NCBI GenBank assembly: GCA_937995515.1
Contig: CALKJZ010000018.1
Coordinates: 50,048-114,047, forward strand
DNA length: 64,000 nt
Direction: 5' to 3'
Source of the DNA: an uncultured Sphingomonadaceae bacterium
GTDB taxonomy: Bacteria > Pseudomonadota > Alphaproteobacteria > Sphingomonadales > Sphingomonadaceae
This document shows positions 1 to 7,734 of this stretch, piece by piece. The notes under the pieces are model-generated. The model was not told where the DNA came from. It searched no databases and saw nothing but the letters and a program-made list of their open reading frames with translations. Each line of letters starts with the position of its first letter. Within the stretch, counting starts at the first letter, position 1. Made by a program: the position numbers and the translations under genes.

Positions 1-318
1 GCCGGTGAGGGCGGCCTCGATCGTCTCGAGCCAGCGCGCGCCGGAGGCAAGTGCGGCCACATCGCTCTCGGTCCGGCGCAGGCTGTCGGCGCGGAGCAGG
101 TCGGTCGCCCGTGTGACCCCTGTCAGCTGCACCCCGCTTCCGGTCAACAGGTCGCGTTCGAGGGGCGACAGCGAGCCGCCGCCCGCGGTCGGCGCAAGCA
201 CGGGCAGGCGCCGCACATGGCCGGGGTTTGCGGCATTGGCGACATTGTCGGCCACCGTCTCGAGCGCGCCCTGGTAGGCCCTGACGCCGCTCAGCGCGAT
301 GCCAAGAAGGTTGCTCAT
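1..318 (-). CDS. flgK: Flagellar hook-associated protein 1 FlgK (N-terminal part, runs off window)
   Basis: FlgK forms the first hook-filament junction ring. The ORF track misses it because no stop codon lies in the window, but the minus strand from the ATG at 318 is open for 106 codons. It begins MSNLLGIALSGVRAYQ and continues with VADNVANAANPGHVRR, the conserved rod/hook-family N-terminal helix with its Asn-rich turn. The ATG overlaps the stop codon of the upstream FlgJ-like gene (ATGA), so translation is probably coupled. It is the last visible gene of the sigma-54-driven flgB operon; flgL would be expected beyond the left edge. Confidence 0.85.
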   Translation of the reverse strand, partial: MSNLLGIALSGVRAYQGALETVADNVANAANPGHVRRLPVLAPTAGGGSLSPLERDLLTGSGVQLTGVTRATDLLRADSLRRTESDVAALASGARWLETIEAALTG

Positions 319-617
319 CTTGCTGTCCGCTCCTCCGCCGCGGCGGCGCGGGCAAGCAGCTGCGCAAGACCGAGCGGGCTCGTGGCAGCAAGCGCCCGCG
401 CGGCCTCGCGTTCGGCAAGCTCGCGCCACGCAGCTCCGGTCTCGGCGTCGGGGCCGCCCGGGCCGGCCATCTCGGCGCTGTGGCGCGAAGCCTTCAGCAT
501 TTGCGCGAGCACCAGCGCCTCGAACGCGCGGCCCGCTGCCTCGGGCGTCGCCGGCCGCCTGTCGGGCCCGTCGGGCAGGGCAAGGAGCAGGCCAGGCGGG
601 GAGAGCGCTTCCGGCAT
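315..617 (-). CDS. flgJ: FlgJ-like rod-binding protein (rod cap domain only)
   Basis: A 100-residue protein between FlgI and FlgK, where FlgJ normally sits. The segment GRAFEALVLAQMLKASRHS is typical of the FlgJ N-terminal rod-binding domain, which caps the growing rod in the periplasm. The C-terminal muramidase domain of enteric FlgJ is absent. That is usual in alphaproteobacteria, and here a separate lytic transglycosylase gene is encoded near flhA. The start ATG at 617 overlaps the flgI stop (TGATG) and the stop overlaps the flgK start. The family call rests on this motif and on synteny. Confidence 0.75.
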   Translation of the reverse strand: MPEALSPPGLLLALPDGPDRRPATPEAAGRAFEALVLAQMLKASRHSAEMAGPGGPDAETGAAWRELAEREAARALAATSPLGLAQLLARAAAAEERTAR

Positions 618-1717
618 CAGATCACCACGAGCTCGGCCCGGAGCGCGCCGGCCTGTTTCAGCGCCTCGAGGATCGCGACAAGATCGCCCGGTGCGGCACC
701 CAGGGCATTGACCGCATCCACGATGTCGGACAGGCGCGCGCCCGGCGCGAACAGGGCCATGCGCGCCTGCTCCTCGCCGACTGCGACCTCGGAGGAGGGG
801 GTTACCACCGTCTGCCCCCGGCCGAATGGCTGCGGCTGCGACACGCGCACATTCTCGCGGATGGCAACGGTGAGATTTCCGTGCGTGACGGCCGCGGGAA
901 GAATCTGGACATTGCCGCCAATCACGACCGTTCCCGTGCGGGCATTTACGACCACCCGCGCCGGCGGCTCGGCCGCGCGCACGCGCACATTCTCCAGCCG
1001 GGCCGCAAGCGCGACCTGCGCCTCGACGGCGGCGGGCGCCTCGATCCGCACCGAGACGGCATCCTGCGCGCGTGCGATCAGCCGGCCCTCGGCGGCATTG
1101 ATGGCGTCGGCCAGAGCCTGCGCAGTTGCAAAGCTCGGGGTGTGGAGATCGAGCACCAGCGGCCCGCCGCCGAAGGGCGAGGGCACCGGGCGCTCGACCA
1201 GCGCGCCGCCCGGGATCCGGCCCGAAGTCGGGATATTGACCACCACCCGGCTGCCATCCGCCCCCTCGGCGCCAAAACCGCCCACGGTCAGCTGCCCCTG
1301 GGCGAGCGCATAGGTCTCGCCATCGGCGCCCTTCAGCTGCGCAAGCAGCAGCGTGCCGCCGCGCAGCGACTTGGCACGGCCGAGCGCAGAGACCGTCACG
1401 TCGATGCGCTGGCCCGGCTTGGCAAAGGGCGGAAGCTCGGCTGCCAGCATCACCGCGGCCGTGTTCTTGAGCTGGGTGTTGACGCCCGGCGGCAGCTGCA
1501 CGCCGAGCGCTGCTGCGGCCGAGCGCATGGACTGGACGGTGTAGGCGAGATTGTCGTCTCCCGTACCCGGCAGGCCGACGACGAGGCCATAGCCGACCAG
1601 CTGGTTGGCACGGATGCCGCGAAAGCTTGCAAGATCGGTCACGCGCTCCGCGGCCAGCGCCGGCGGCGCCCACGAGACGACAAGCGCAGCAAAAAGGAGG
1701 CAAAGGCGGCAGCCCAT
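617..1717 (-). CDS. flgI: Flagellar P-ring protein FlgI
   Basis: A 366-aa periplasmic P-ring subunit, a normal length for the family. The N-terminus MGCRLCLLFAALVVSWAPPALAA is a Sec signal peptide with an ALA-A cleavage site. The mature protein has the FlgI signature NQLVGYGLVVGLPGTGD followed by a conserved body and the C-terminal region that normally ends in AELVVI. The ATG at 1717 overlaps the flgH stop codon. The protein polymerises around the rod in peptidoglycan with help from FlgA, encoded divergently nearby. Confidence 0.95.
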   Translation of the reverse strand: MGCRLCLLFAALVVSWAPPALAAERVTDLASFRGIRANQLVGYGLVVGLPGTGDDNLAYTVQSMRSAAAALGVQLPPGVNTQLKNTAAVMLAAELPPFAKPGQRIDVTVSALGRAKSLRGGTLLLAQLKGADGETYALAQGQLTVGGFGAEGADGSRVVVNIPTSGRIPGGALVERPVPSPFGGGPLVLDLHTPSFATAQALADAINAAEGRLIARAQDAVSVRIEAPAAVEAQVALAARLENVRVRAAEPPARVVVNARTGTVVIGGNVQILPAAVTHGNLTVAIRENVRVSQPQPFGRGQTVVTPSSEVAVGEEQARMALFAPGARLSDIVDAVNALGAAPGDLVAILEALKQAGALRAELVVI

Positions 1718-2391
1718 CAGAACGGGCTCACCCGGTCGAAGAAGCGCGACAGGAAGCCCTGTCGGGCCTGCGCGGCCACCTCGCCCGTGCCGGAAAAGCG
1801 CAGCCGCGCGTCGGCCACACGGGTGGAGGCAATGCGGTTGTCGGGGCCGATATCCTCGGGCCGCACAATGCCGGTCAGCTGGACCTGCTCCTCGCCGCGG
1901 GTGAGCAGCAGGCGCCGGTCGCCCCGGATCACGAGCGCACCATTGGGCAGCACCTCGGCCACCGTGACGGTGATCTCGCCCGAGATGCGGCTCGATTGCT
2001 GGGTGCGGCCCTGGCCCTGGAAAGCGGTGTCGGCAGACCCGGAGAAGAGCTCGTCGGGGATCCAGTTCAGAAACGGCACATCGGGCAGGGTGAGCTGGCG
2101 GTCGGCCTGCCGGCTGCTGTCCTGCCGGGTCGATTTCTGCGCGTCGATCCGCTCGACGAGCACCACCGTCAGTAAGTCTCCCACGCGGCGGGCCCGCCGG
2201 TCCTCGGCAAGAGTGAGGCGCTGGCCGGCAGCGGCGAAGATCGAGCCGGAGGCCACCTCCGGCCCGGGCGGCGCCGGCACCGGGGCCAGCGCTGCGGGAA
2301 TCGGCGCCACCCGTTCGGCAAGCGGATTGCCGACCTTGCACGCGGCAAGGAGGAGCAGCATGGCCAGTGCGCTAGATGGTCTGGTTGACAT
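1717..2391 (-). CDS. flgH: Flagellar L-ring lipoprotein FlgH
   Basis: A 224-aa outer-membrane L-ring subunit. The start at 2391 gives a short lipoprotein signal peptide ending in the lipobox LLAAC, so lipidation is expected at Cys18. The later in-frame ATG would leave only seven residues before the Cys, too short for export. The motif VGDLLTVVLVERIDAQKST is the conserved FlgH core. The start overlaps the flgG stop by 20 bases and the stop overlaps the flgI start, consistent with one polycistronic message. Confidence 0.93.
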   Translation of the reverse strand: MSTRPSSALAMLLLLAACKVGNPLAERVAPIPAALAPVPAPPGPEVASGSIFAAAGQRLTLAEDRRARRVGDLLTVVLVERIDAQKSTRQDSSRQADRQLTLPDVPFLNWIPDELFSGSADTAFQGQGRTQQSSRISGEITVTVAEVLPNGALVIRGDRRLLLTRGEEQVQLTGIVRPEDIGPDNRIASTRVADARLRFSGTGEVAAQARQGFLSRFFDRVSPF

Positions 2392-3157
2392 AGCGCATCA
2401 TGTCGTCGGCCGCCGAAATCACCTTGGCGTTGATCTCATAGGCCCGCTGGGTCTCGATCATCTCCACCAGTTCCTGCACGGTCGAGACATTGGAGGCCTC
2501 GAGCGCCCCCTGGCGGATCCGGCCAAGGCCGCCCTCGGCCGGGTTGCCCTGCTGCGCGGGCCCCGAGCCGGCCGATTCGAGGAACAGGTTCTCGCCGATG
2601 GGCTCGAGGCCCGCCGGGTTGATGAAGCCCACCAGCGTCAGCCGGCCGATCTCGGTCGGCTGGGTTTCGCCGGGCAGCATGGCCGAGACCGTGCCGTCGG
2701 GCCCGACCGTGATTGCAGTCGCATTGTCGGGGATCTGGAGGCCCGGTGCCAGCGGGTAGCCCTGGGCGGTGACCAGCTGCCCCTCGCCATTGAGGGTGAA
2801 CTGGCCGGCGCGCGTGTAGGCCGGACGGCCGTCGGGCAGGGTGACCTCGAACAGCCCCTCGCCATCGATGGCAAGATCGAGTGCGTTGCCGGTGAGGGTG
2901 AAGCCGCCCTGCGCGTGGATCCGCTCGGCGCCTGCCACCCGCACGCCCGCGCCGGTGGCAAGCCCCATGCCGAAGCGCGCATCGGCGCCCGCGGGCGCGC
3001 CGGCGGGCCGCGTTGTCTGGTAGAGGAGGGTCTCGAACGCGGCGCGGTCGCGCTTGAAGCCGACAGTCTGTGCGTTGGCCAGGTTGTTGGAGATGGTCTT
3101 GAGGCGCTGGTCGAGCGCGTCGAGCCCGGAGCGGGCAATGTGCAGGGCACTGGGCAT
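2372..3157 (-). CDS. flgG: Flagellar distal rod protein FlgG
   Basis: A 261-aa distal rod subunit of standard length (about 260). It starts MPSALHIARSGLDALDQRLK, followed by the rod/hook family motif NNLANAQTVGFKRDRA. The C-terminal helix VQELVEMIETQRAYEINAKV is diagnostic of FlgG. A strong ribosome-binding site (GGAGG) lies upstream of the ATG. It is separated from flgF by 13 bases. Confidence 0.96.
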   Translation of the reverse strand: MPSALHIARSGLDALDQRLKTISNNLANAQTVGFKRDRAAFETLLYQTTRPAGAPAGADARFGMGLATGAGVRVAGAERIHAQGGFTLTGNALDLAIDGEGLFEVTLPDGRPAYTRAGQFTLNGEGQLVTAQGYPLAPGLQIPDNATAITVGPDGTVSAMLPGETQPTEIGRLTLVGFINPAGLEPIGENLFLESAGSGPAQQGNPAEGGLGRIRQGALEASNVSTVQELVEMIETQRAYEINAKVISAADDMMRYVNQTI

Positions 3158-3170
3158 GGCGGGCCTCCTT

Positions 3171-3917
3171 TCAGCCTTGGAGGCGCATCAGCCGTGCGGA
3201 GCTCTCGTCGAGCTCGCGCGCGGTGCTGATGAGCCGGGTCTGGAACTCGAAGCGGCGTGTCTGCTCGACGAGCTCGACGAGCGCAGCCGAAGGGCGCACG
3301 TTCGACCGCTCGAGCGCGCCGGCAGTCAGCGTCGCCGTCGGGTCGGCGGGCAGCGGCGCCGGGGTCCGGAACAGGCCGTCCTGCCCGCGCGCGAGGGTCG
3401 CCGGGTCGGGCGAGACCAGCCGGAGCCGCGCCACTGCGACAAACGGCGCCTCCGGCCCGGCCCGCGCCTCCAGCGTCCCATCGCGCGCGACCCGCACCGC
3501 GGCCGCGCCTGCGGCCACCTGGATGGGGCCGTCCTCGCCAAGCACGGGGTGCCCGTCGCCGGTGAACAGCCGGCCTTCGGCATCGAAGCGCAGGTCGCCG
3601 CGGCGGGTGAGGCCCTCGCCCCCGGCCGCATCGGCCACGGCAAGCCACGCGCCGCCGCCCAGCGCCACGTCGAGCGGGTTTCCGGTCATCTCGACCGGGC
3701 CGGCCTCCAGAAGGTCGTGCGGGGCCTCGCCGCCCGACTGCACGCGCGGAGCAAGCGGCGCGGATCCGGGCGGCGGCGCCAGCCAGCCATGGGCCAGCGC
3801 CGCCATCTCGCGCCGGAAGCCCGGCGTTGCCGCGTTGGCGAGGTTGTGCGCGGTCACCGCCTGCGCCTCCCACGACCGCTGGAGGCCGGTGAGCGCGGTG
3901 TAGATGAGCCGGTCCAT
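3171..3917 (-). CDS. flgF: Flagellar proximal rod protein FlgF
   Basis: A 248-aa proximal rod subunit. The start MDRLIYTALTGLQRSWEAQA at 3917 matches the FlgF N-terminus; the longer ORF in the track extends into flgE. The family motif HNLANAATPGFRREM follows, and the C-terminal helix ALVELVEQTRRFEFQTRLI is of the FlgBCFG type. It lies 7 bases after flgE and before flgG, the usual gene order. The sequence is somewhat divergent and Gly/Ala rich, but all expected blocks are present. Confidence 0.92.
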   Translation of the reverse strand: MDRLIYTALTGLQRSWEAQAVTAHNLANAATPGFRREMAALAHGWLAPPPGSAPLAPRVQSGGEAPHDLLEAGPVEMTGNPLDVALGGGAWLAVADAAGGEGLTRRGDLRFDAEGRLFTGDGHPVLGEDGPIQVAAGAAAVRVARDGTLEARAGPEAPFVAVARLRLVSPDPATLARGQDGLFRTPAPLPADPTATLTAGALERSNVRPSAALVELVEQTRRFEFQTRLISTARELDESSARLMRLQG

Positions 3918-3924
3918 GCGACGA

Positions 3925-5163
3925 TCAGGACCGCAGCTGGATGATCGTCTGGAGGAGGGTGGAGGCGGTATCGATCGCGCGCGCATTGGCTTGGAAGTTC
4001 CGCTGCGCGGAAATGAGGCCAACGAGCTCCTCGGTCAGGTCGACGTTCGAGCGTTCGAGCGCACCTCCGGTGATGGTGCCGAAGCCATCGCGACCAGCCT
4101 CGCCCACGGTCAGCGCCCCGGAGCTCGGGGCGAGCGTCCAGCTCACATTGCCGTTCTGCTTCAGGCCCTGCGGGTTGGGGACATTGCCGAGCGCCACCTT
4201 GCCGATGGCCAGCACCTCGCCGTTGGAGAAACTCGCGCGCACCACGCCGCCGAGATCCACCCCGATCCCCTCGAGGCGGCCGGGCGCATAGCCGTTCTGT
4301 TCGGTGAACGAGACGTTGAAGGGTTCCGCACGGCTCGTCGAGCCCGCGTGATCGATGGTGAAGCCCCCGGAGAAGGGAACGGGGCCGGGCGGGGTGAGCA
4401 GCACGCCATCCTCGTCGAACACCAGCTGCATCGGCACTGGCCCGGACGTCGGCACCAGTTCCGCATCGCCACGGAACACCCTTGCCTCCCAGTATTTTTC
4501 CGGGTCACCGGGAATCGGGTTCTCGACCCGCCGGTAGTAGATGGTGGCCGTCGAGGCGTTGCCGCTGGCATCGTAGACGGTGATCGATGTCGCCGTGTTG
4601 AAGCTTGCCGGATTGTCCCGGTTGAAGGCCGGGACGGGAACCGCGGCAGTGGCGGCAAGATTGGTGATGATCCGCGCCGCCGTGGTCGCGCGCGGCTCGC
4701 CCGAGCTCAGCGGCAGCCGAAGCGGCTGCAGCGCGGAAAGCCCGATCGCGGTTGGCGCCCCATCGGGGGTAACCGGCAGCACCTGGAGCCGCCGCCCCTC
4801 GTTGTCGACCACCCAGCGATCGGCATCGACCGAAAAGGCGCCGTTGCGCGAGAGGGCGAGGCTGTCGGCCTTGTCGCCGCCGCCGCGGACGAGGAAGAAA
4901 CCCTGGCCGCCGATCTGAAGGTCGAGCGCGTTGGAGGTCGTCTGCACGCCGCCCTGGCTGAACTGCTGGCGCACGGCCATGATGGCAACGCCCGCGCCGT
5001 TCACCCGGTTGGCCGCCTGGGTTGCCGAGCGGGCGACGATGTCGCCGAACTCGACCCGCGAGCGCTTGAAGCCCGAGGTGGCGACATTGGCGATATTGTT
5101 CGAAAGCGCGGCCAGCTCGTTCTGCGCGGCATTGAGGCCGGTCAGCGAAATGAAGAAGGTCAT
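3925..5163 (-). CDS. flgE: Flagellar hook protein FlgE
   Basis: A 412-aa hook subunit, a typical length. The N-terminus MTFFISLTGLNAAQNELAAL and NNIANVATSGFKRSRVEFGD are FlgE signatures, and the C-terminus ends in VGLISAQRNFQANARAID and LLQTIIQLR. The middle carries the hypervariable D1/D2 beta domains. The start at 5163 overlaps the flgD stop (ATGA). The longer track ORF is an upstream extension through flgD in another frame. FlgE polymerises under the FlgD cap encoded immediately before it. Confidence 0.95.
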   Translation of the reverse strand: MTFFISLTGLNAAQNELAALSNNIANVATSGFKRSRVEFGDIVARSATQAANRVNGAGVAIMAVRQQFSQGGVQTTSNALDLQIGGQGFFLVRGGGDKADSLALSRNGAFSVDADRWVVDNEGRRLQVLPVTPDGAPTAIGLSALQPLRLPLSSGEPRATTAARIITNLAATAAVPVPAFNRDNPASFNTATSITVYDASGNASTATIYYRRVENPIPGDPEKYWEARVFRGDAELVPTSGPVPMQLVFDEDGVLLTPPGPVPFSGGFTIDHAGSTSRAEPFNVSFTEQNGYAPGRLEGIGVDLGGVVRASFSNGEVLAIGKVALGNVPNPQGLKQNGNVSWTLAPSSGALTVGEAGRDGFGTITGGALERSNVDLTEELVGLISAQRNFQANARAIDTASTLLQTIIQLRS

Positions 5164-5585
5164 GGACGGGGGTCTCCCTCTGGGGCCCGGACGGAGGTGA
5201 CGGCCGCGAGCGGAACCTCGGTCGTGCCGTCGAGCGTGAGCACCGGGCCGGCTTCGGCAAGGCGGACGGCGGTGACGGTGCCGCTCGCGCCCGATGCGGT
5301 CACCTTGCGGCCGAGCCATTGCGGAGCCGCGGCCGTGTCGCTGCGCGCGGCCATCTCGAGCAGGCGCGCAAGGCTCCGGTTCATCTCGGTGATGCCCGAG
5401 ACGGTGGCGAACTGCGCAAGCTGGGCCACGAAGGCCTCGCTGTCGAGCGGCGACAGCGGGTTCTGGTTGCGCAGCTGGGCCGTCAGCAACGTGAGAAAGT
5501 CCTCCTGGCCCAGCTGCTGCCGGCGTTCGGGAACCCCGGCGGGCCGGGCGGTGCGCAGGCCGATGCCGGAAAGCGGATCGGTCAT
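5160..5585 (-). CDS. flgD: Flagellar hook capping protein FlgD, short form
   Basis: The N-terminal half is classical FlgD: GQEDFLTLLTAQLRNQNPLS and AFVAQLAQFATVSGITEMN. FlgD is a transient cap that guides hook polymerisation. At 141 aa it is well below the usual length of about 220 aa. After the conserved region only a short beta segment remains (WLGRKVTASG, VTAVRL), so the FlgD Ig-like insertion present in most homologues is missing. Position between flgC and flgE with ATGA overlaps on both sides leaves no room for lost sequence, and no frameshift is apparent. Confidence 0.9.
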   Translation of the reverse strand: MTDPLSGIGLRTARPAGVPERRQQLGQEDFLTLLTAQLRNQNPLSPLDSEAFVAQLAQFATVSGITEMNRSLARLLEMAARSDTAAAPQWLGRKVTASGASGTVTAVRLAEAGPVLTLDGTTEVPLAAVTSVRAPEGDPRP

Positions 5586-5980
5586 CGGCCGAGCCTCAGC
5601 GTCTCGAGCGTGAGCGACTTTGCGGTCTCCAGCACCTCGACACTGTTCTGGTACTGGCGGGCGGTCTCGACCAGCTCGACGAGCTCCGCGTTCACGTCGA
5701 CGGCGGCCGTGTGCACATAGCCATCGGCGTCGGCGAGCGGGTGGCCGGGCTCGTGCCGCCGGCCCGGCTCGGCGGCCGCCTTCACAACCCCCAGCACCCC
5801 CACCGTCGCGCGCCCGGAAGCGCCTTCATACAGCGTGGCAAAGACCGGCTTCAGCGGCCTGTAGGCGCTCGCCCGGTCTCCGGCGACGGCACCGGCATTG
5901 GCGAGGTTGGACGCGATGGTGTTGAGCCGGACGAGCTGCGCCGACATGGCGCGGCCGGCAATGTCGAAGATCCCGCCCAT
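5582..5980 (-). CDS. flgC: Flagellar proximal rod protein FlgC
   Basis: A 132-aa rod subunit. The start MGGIFDIAGRAMSAQLVRLN at 5980 and the motif IASNLANAGAV match FlgC. The C-terminal helix VNAELVELVETARQYQNSVE is typical. The much longer track ORF in this frame is a shadow upstream. The start overlaps the flgB stop (TGATG) and its own stop overlaps the flgD start. Confidence 0.94.
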   Translation of the reverse strand: MGGIFDIAGRAMSAQLVRLNTIASNLANAGAVAGDRASAYRPLKPVFATLYEGASGRATVGVLGVVKAAAEPGRRHEPGHPLADADGYVHTAAVDVNAELVELVETARQYQNSVEVLETAKSLTLETLRLGR

Positions 5981-6363
5981 CAATCGACCCGCATGGCGTT
6001 GCGCAGCGCCTCGATGCGCCCGTTCACCACGGAGAGCGAAAAGCGGTAGCGGAGCGCGTTTTCGGCAAACTGCACCTGCTCGGTTGCCAGCTCCACCGTG
6101 TTGCCGTCGAGCGACGGGCTGACGGGCAGGCGGTAGCGGAGCACCGGGCCCCCTGCCGCTTGCCCGGGCTGGAGATGGGCGGGCCGCGTGGTGGCAAGGG
6201 GCGGTTGCGACACGCCACCGAGCACGGCGGAGAAATCGAGATCGCGCGCGCGATAGTGCGGCGTGGCAGCATTGGCGATGTTGGAGGCCAGCACCGCCAT
6301 CCGCTCGGCACGATGGGCGAGCATCCGGCCCTCCAGCCCGAAATGTCGATCCAGCCGGTCCAT
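5980..6363 (-). CDS. flgB: Flagellar proximal rod protein FlgB
   Basis: A 127-aa rod subunit and first gene of the flgBCDEFGHIJK operon. The conserved block VLASNIANAATPHYRARDLD is present, and the C-terminal helix lies around FAENALRYRFSLSVVNGRIEA. Two in-frame ATGs occur at 6372 and 6363. The inner one is preferred because GGGAG lies 9 bases upstream of it, whereas it directly abuts the outer ATG. A near-perfect sigma-54 site lies about 50 bases upstream. Confidence 0.93.
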   Translation of the reverse strand: MDRLDRHFGLEGRMLAHRAERMAVLASNIANAATPHYRARDLDFSAVLGGVSQPPLATTRPAHLQPGQAAGGPVLRYRLPVSPSLDGNTVELATEQVQFAENALRYRFSLSVVNGRIEALRNAMRVD

Positions 6364-6409
6364 CGGCGACATCTCCCACAAGCCCTGGTCCTCGTGTCGG
6401 ACCGGGCGG

Positions 6410-6425
6410 TGCAAAACTTGTGCCA
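6410..6425 (-). promoter_or_regulatory. Sigma-54 promoter of the flgB operon
   Basis: The minus strand reads TGGCACAAGTTTTGCA. It carries the -24 TGGCAC and -12 TTGCA blocks at the exact five-base spacing of RpoN promoters. Transcription should start near 6399, leaving a leader of about 36 bases before flgB. Sigma-54 control by an NtrC-type activator is standard for hook-basal body genes in alphaproteobacteria such as Caulobacter; the activator is not in this window. Confidence 0.85.
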
Positions 6426-6560
6426 GGTTCCGCCGCACCGGTCGTCCGCACGGCGTGCGCACCCTTCGGCCGCGGGCTTGCGGCAGGCCTGTTCCGCAGG
6501 AGGCGGCAGTGCCCGGCACGATGGTGCCGGATCCCGGCGGGCGGGGCTTCGGCTGCGGCC

Positions 6561-6576
6561 TGGCACGGCGCATGCA
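6561..6576 (+). promoter_or_regulatory. Sigma-54-like promoter of flgA
   Basis: The plus strand reads TGGCACGGCGCATGCA. It has a perfect -24 half (TGGCACG) and an ATGC in place of TTGC at -12, with correct spacing. Predicted transcription starts near 6588, about 30 bases before the flgA ATG. The divergent flgB site lies about 140 bp away, so one intergenic activator site could serve both. Confidence 0.65.
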
Positions 6577-6618
6577 CGGCAGGCCCTGCACTCCCTTGCG
6601 CAACGAGGAGCCGATGCC

Positions 6619-7134
6619 ATGCCCGACGCCCGCCGGACGAGGCTGATGCCAAAGATGTTGCTGGCCGTCCTTTCGGCGGTGGCCGGGCCCCTTCCCGCAG
6701 CGCCGGCCGGCGCCGAGGGCGGGGAGGCGCTGCGGTTGCGGCTCGAGGCGATGGCGGGCGGGCCGGTGCGCCTCGACCCGCGGCTCGTCTCGCCCGCCTG
6801 CCCGGAGCCGCATGGCCTCGCATGGCGCGACACGCCCGGCAAGAGCCTGGTCGTGAGCTGCCCCGCGCTCGGTCGGCGGCTGGTCGTGCCCGTGGCCTCG
6901 GGCCCGCTGCCCCCGGGCAGCCGAAGCCCGGCGCCGCCGCTCGTGCGCCGGGGGGCGCGCGTGCGCGTGGCGGTGGAGGGGCCGGCGTTTCGCGTAAGCG
7001 TCGAGGCTGTCGCGGAAACAGAGGGCGCAGCCGGCGAGCGCATTGTCCTTCGCAACAGCAGCAGCGGGCAGCGATTTGCCGGGCTCGTGCAGGCGGATGG
7101 CGAAGTCGTGGCGCTGCCGCAACGCCTGCCATAG
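6619..7134 (+). CDS. flgA: Flagellar P-ring assembly chaperone FlgA
   Basis: A 171-aa exported protein. The start ATG at 6619 is preceded by GAGGAG with an 8-base gap, and the N-terminus MPDARRTRLMPKMLLAVLSA leads into a signal peptide ending near GAEG. The C-terminal SAF-type domain contains RRGARVRVAVEGPAFRVSVE and GERIVLRNSSSGQRF, the FlgA signature. FlgA is a periplasmic chaperone for FlgI polymerisation. It is transcribed divergently from the flgB operon under its own sigma-54-like site. Confidence 0.88.
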   Translation: MPDARRTRLMPKMLLAVLSAVAGPLPAAPAGAEGGEALRLRLEAMAGGPVRLDPRLVSPACPEPHGLAWRDTPGKSLVVSCPALGRRLVVPVASGPLPPGSRSPAPPLVRRGARVRVAVEGPAFRVSVEAVAETEGAAGERIVLRNSSSGQRFAGLVQADGEVVALPQRLP

Positions 7135-7185
7135 GATTCGCGTCCGCCCGCCGTCCTCGCGCCGCTGAGGCGGTCCCCGTGCCGC

Positions 7186-7213
7186 TAAAGCGCTGGCCAT
7201 GCGCGGCCGTTAC
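7186..7213 (+). promoter_or_regulatory. Possible sigma-28 promoter upstream of flgM (weak)
   Basis: TAAA is followed after 16 bases by GCCGTTAC, which matches the FliA consensus TAAA-N15-GCCGATAA at four of four and six of eight positions but with one extra spacer base. It lies about 100 bases before flgM. A sigma-28 site here would make flgM part of the late class it controls, as in other bacteria. The spacing mismatch keeps this tentative. Confidence 0.35.
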
Positions 7214-7311
7214 CCTGTGGGCAGGTTGGCCAGGGCTTGCCCCGAAGGCCTTGCGCCTGCAGTGTCGGCTCGGTGCCCGCGCTGCCGGGCGGGGAAAGCT
7301 AGGAACAGTCG

Positions 7312-7734
7312 ATGGTCGAAGGGTTCAAAGGCGGCGTCGGGGGCGGCTTGGGGCCGGGTGGCGCACTCGGGGGCCAGGGCAAGGGCCTTGCCCCCGCGGC
7401 GCCGGCGAGCGCCCCGGGCGGCATCGCCCGCCTCGGCACGCCGCGCGCGGCCAATCTTCCGGCTGCGCAGGAGAGCGCGGTTCCGGTCCCGGTTGCAGCG
7501 AACATGCCCGCCCGGGTGTCGCAGGTATCGCAGGTATCGCCCGATGCCGCGCCGCGGCCCCAGGGCGTGGAGACAGGCGGCCTCGTGCGCGAGCTTGCCA
7601 GCGCCCCGCCGGTCGACAGCGCCCGGGTGGCGGAGCTCAGGGCGTGGATCGCAGCCGACCTCTACCGGCCCGATCCGGAGCGGATCGCATCGGCCATGAT
7701 TGCCTCCGAGCTGCTGCCAAACGACCGGATCTGA
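7312..7734 (+). CDS. flgM: Anti-sigma-28 factor FlgM
   Basis: A 140-aa protein. The first 85 residues are Gly/Ala/Pro rich and low complexity. The C-terminal 50 residues (VDSARVAELRAWIAADLYRP and ERIASAMIASEL) match the FlgM sigma-28-binding helices. FlgM binds FliA (encoded at 11074-11814) until it is exported through the finished hook-basal body, delaying flagellin expression. The disordered N-terminus fits an export substrate but is longer than in enteric FlgM (about 97 aa in total). Its 3' end overlaps the convergent rluA-type gene by 73 bp. Confidence 0.85.
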   Translation: MVEGFKGGVGGGLGPGGALGGQGKGLAPAAPASAPGGIARLGTPRAANLPAAQESAVPVPVAANMPARVSQVSQVSPDAAPRPQGVETGGLVRELASAPPVDSARVAELRAWIAADLYRPDPERIASAMIASELLPNDRI

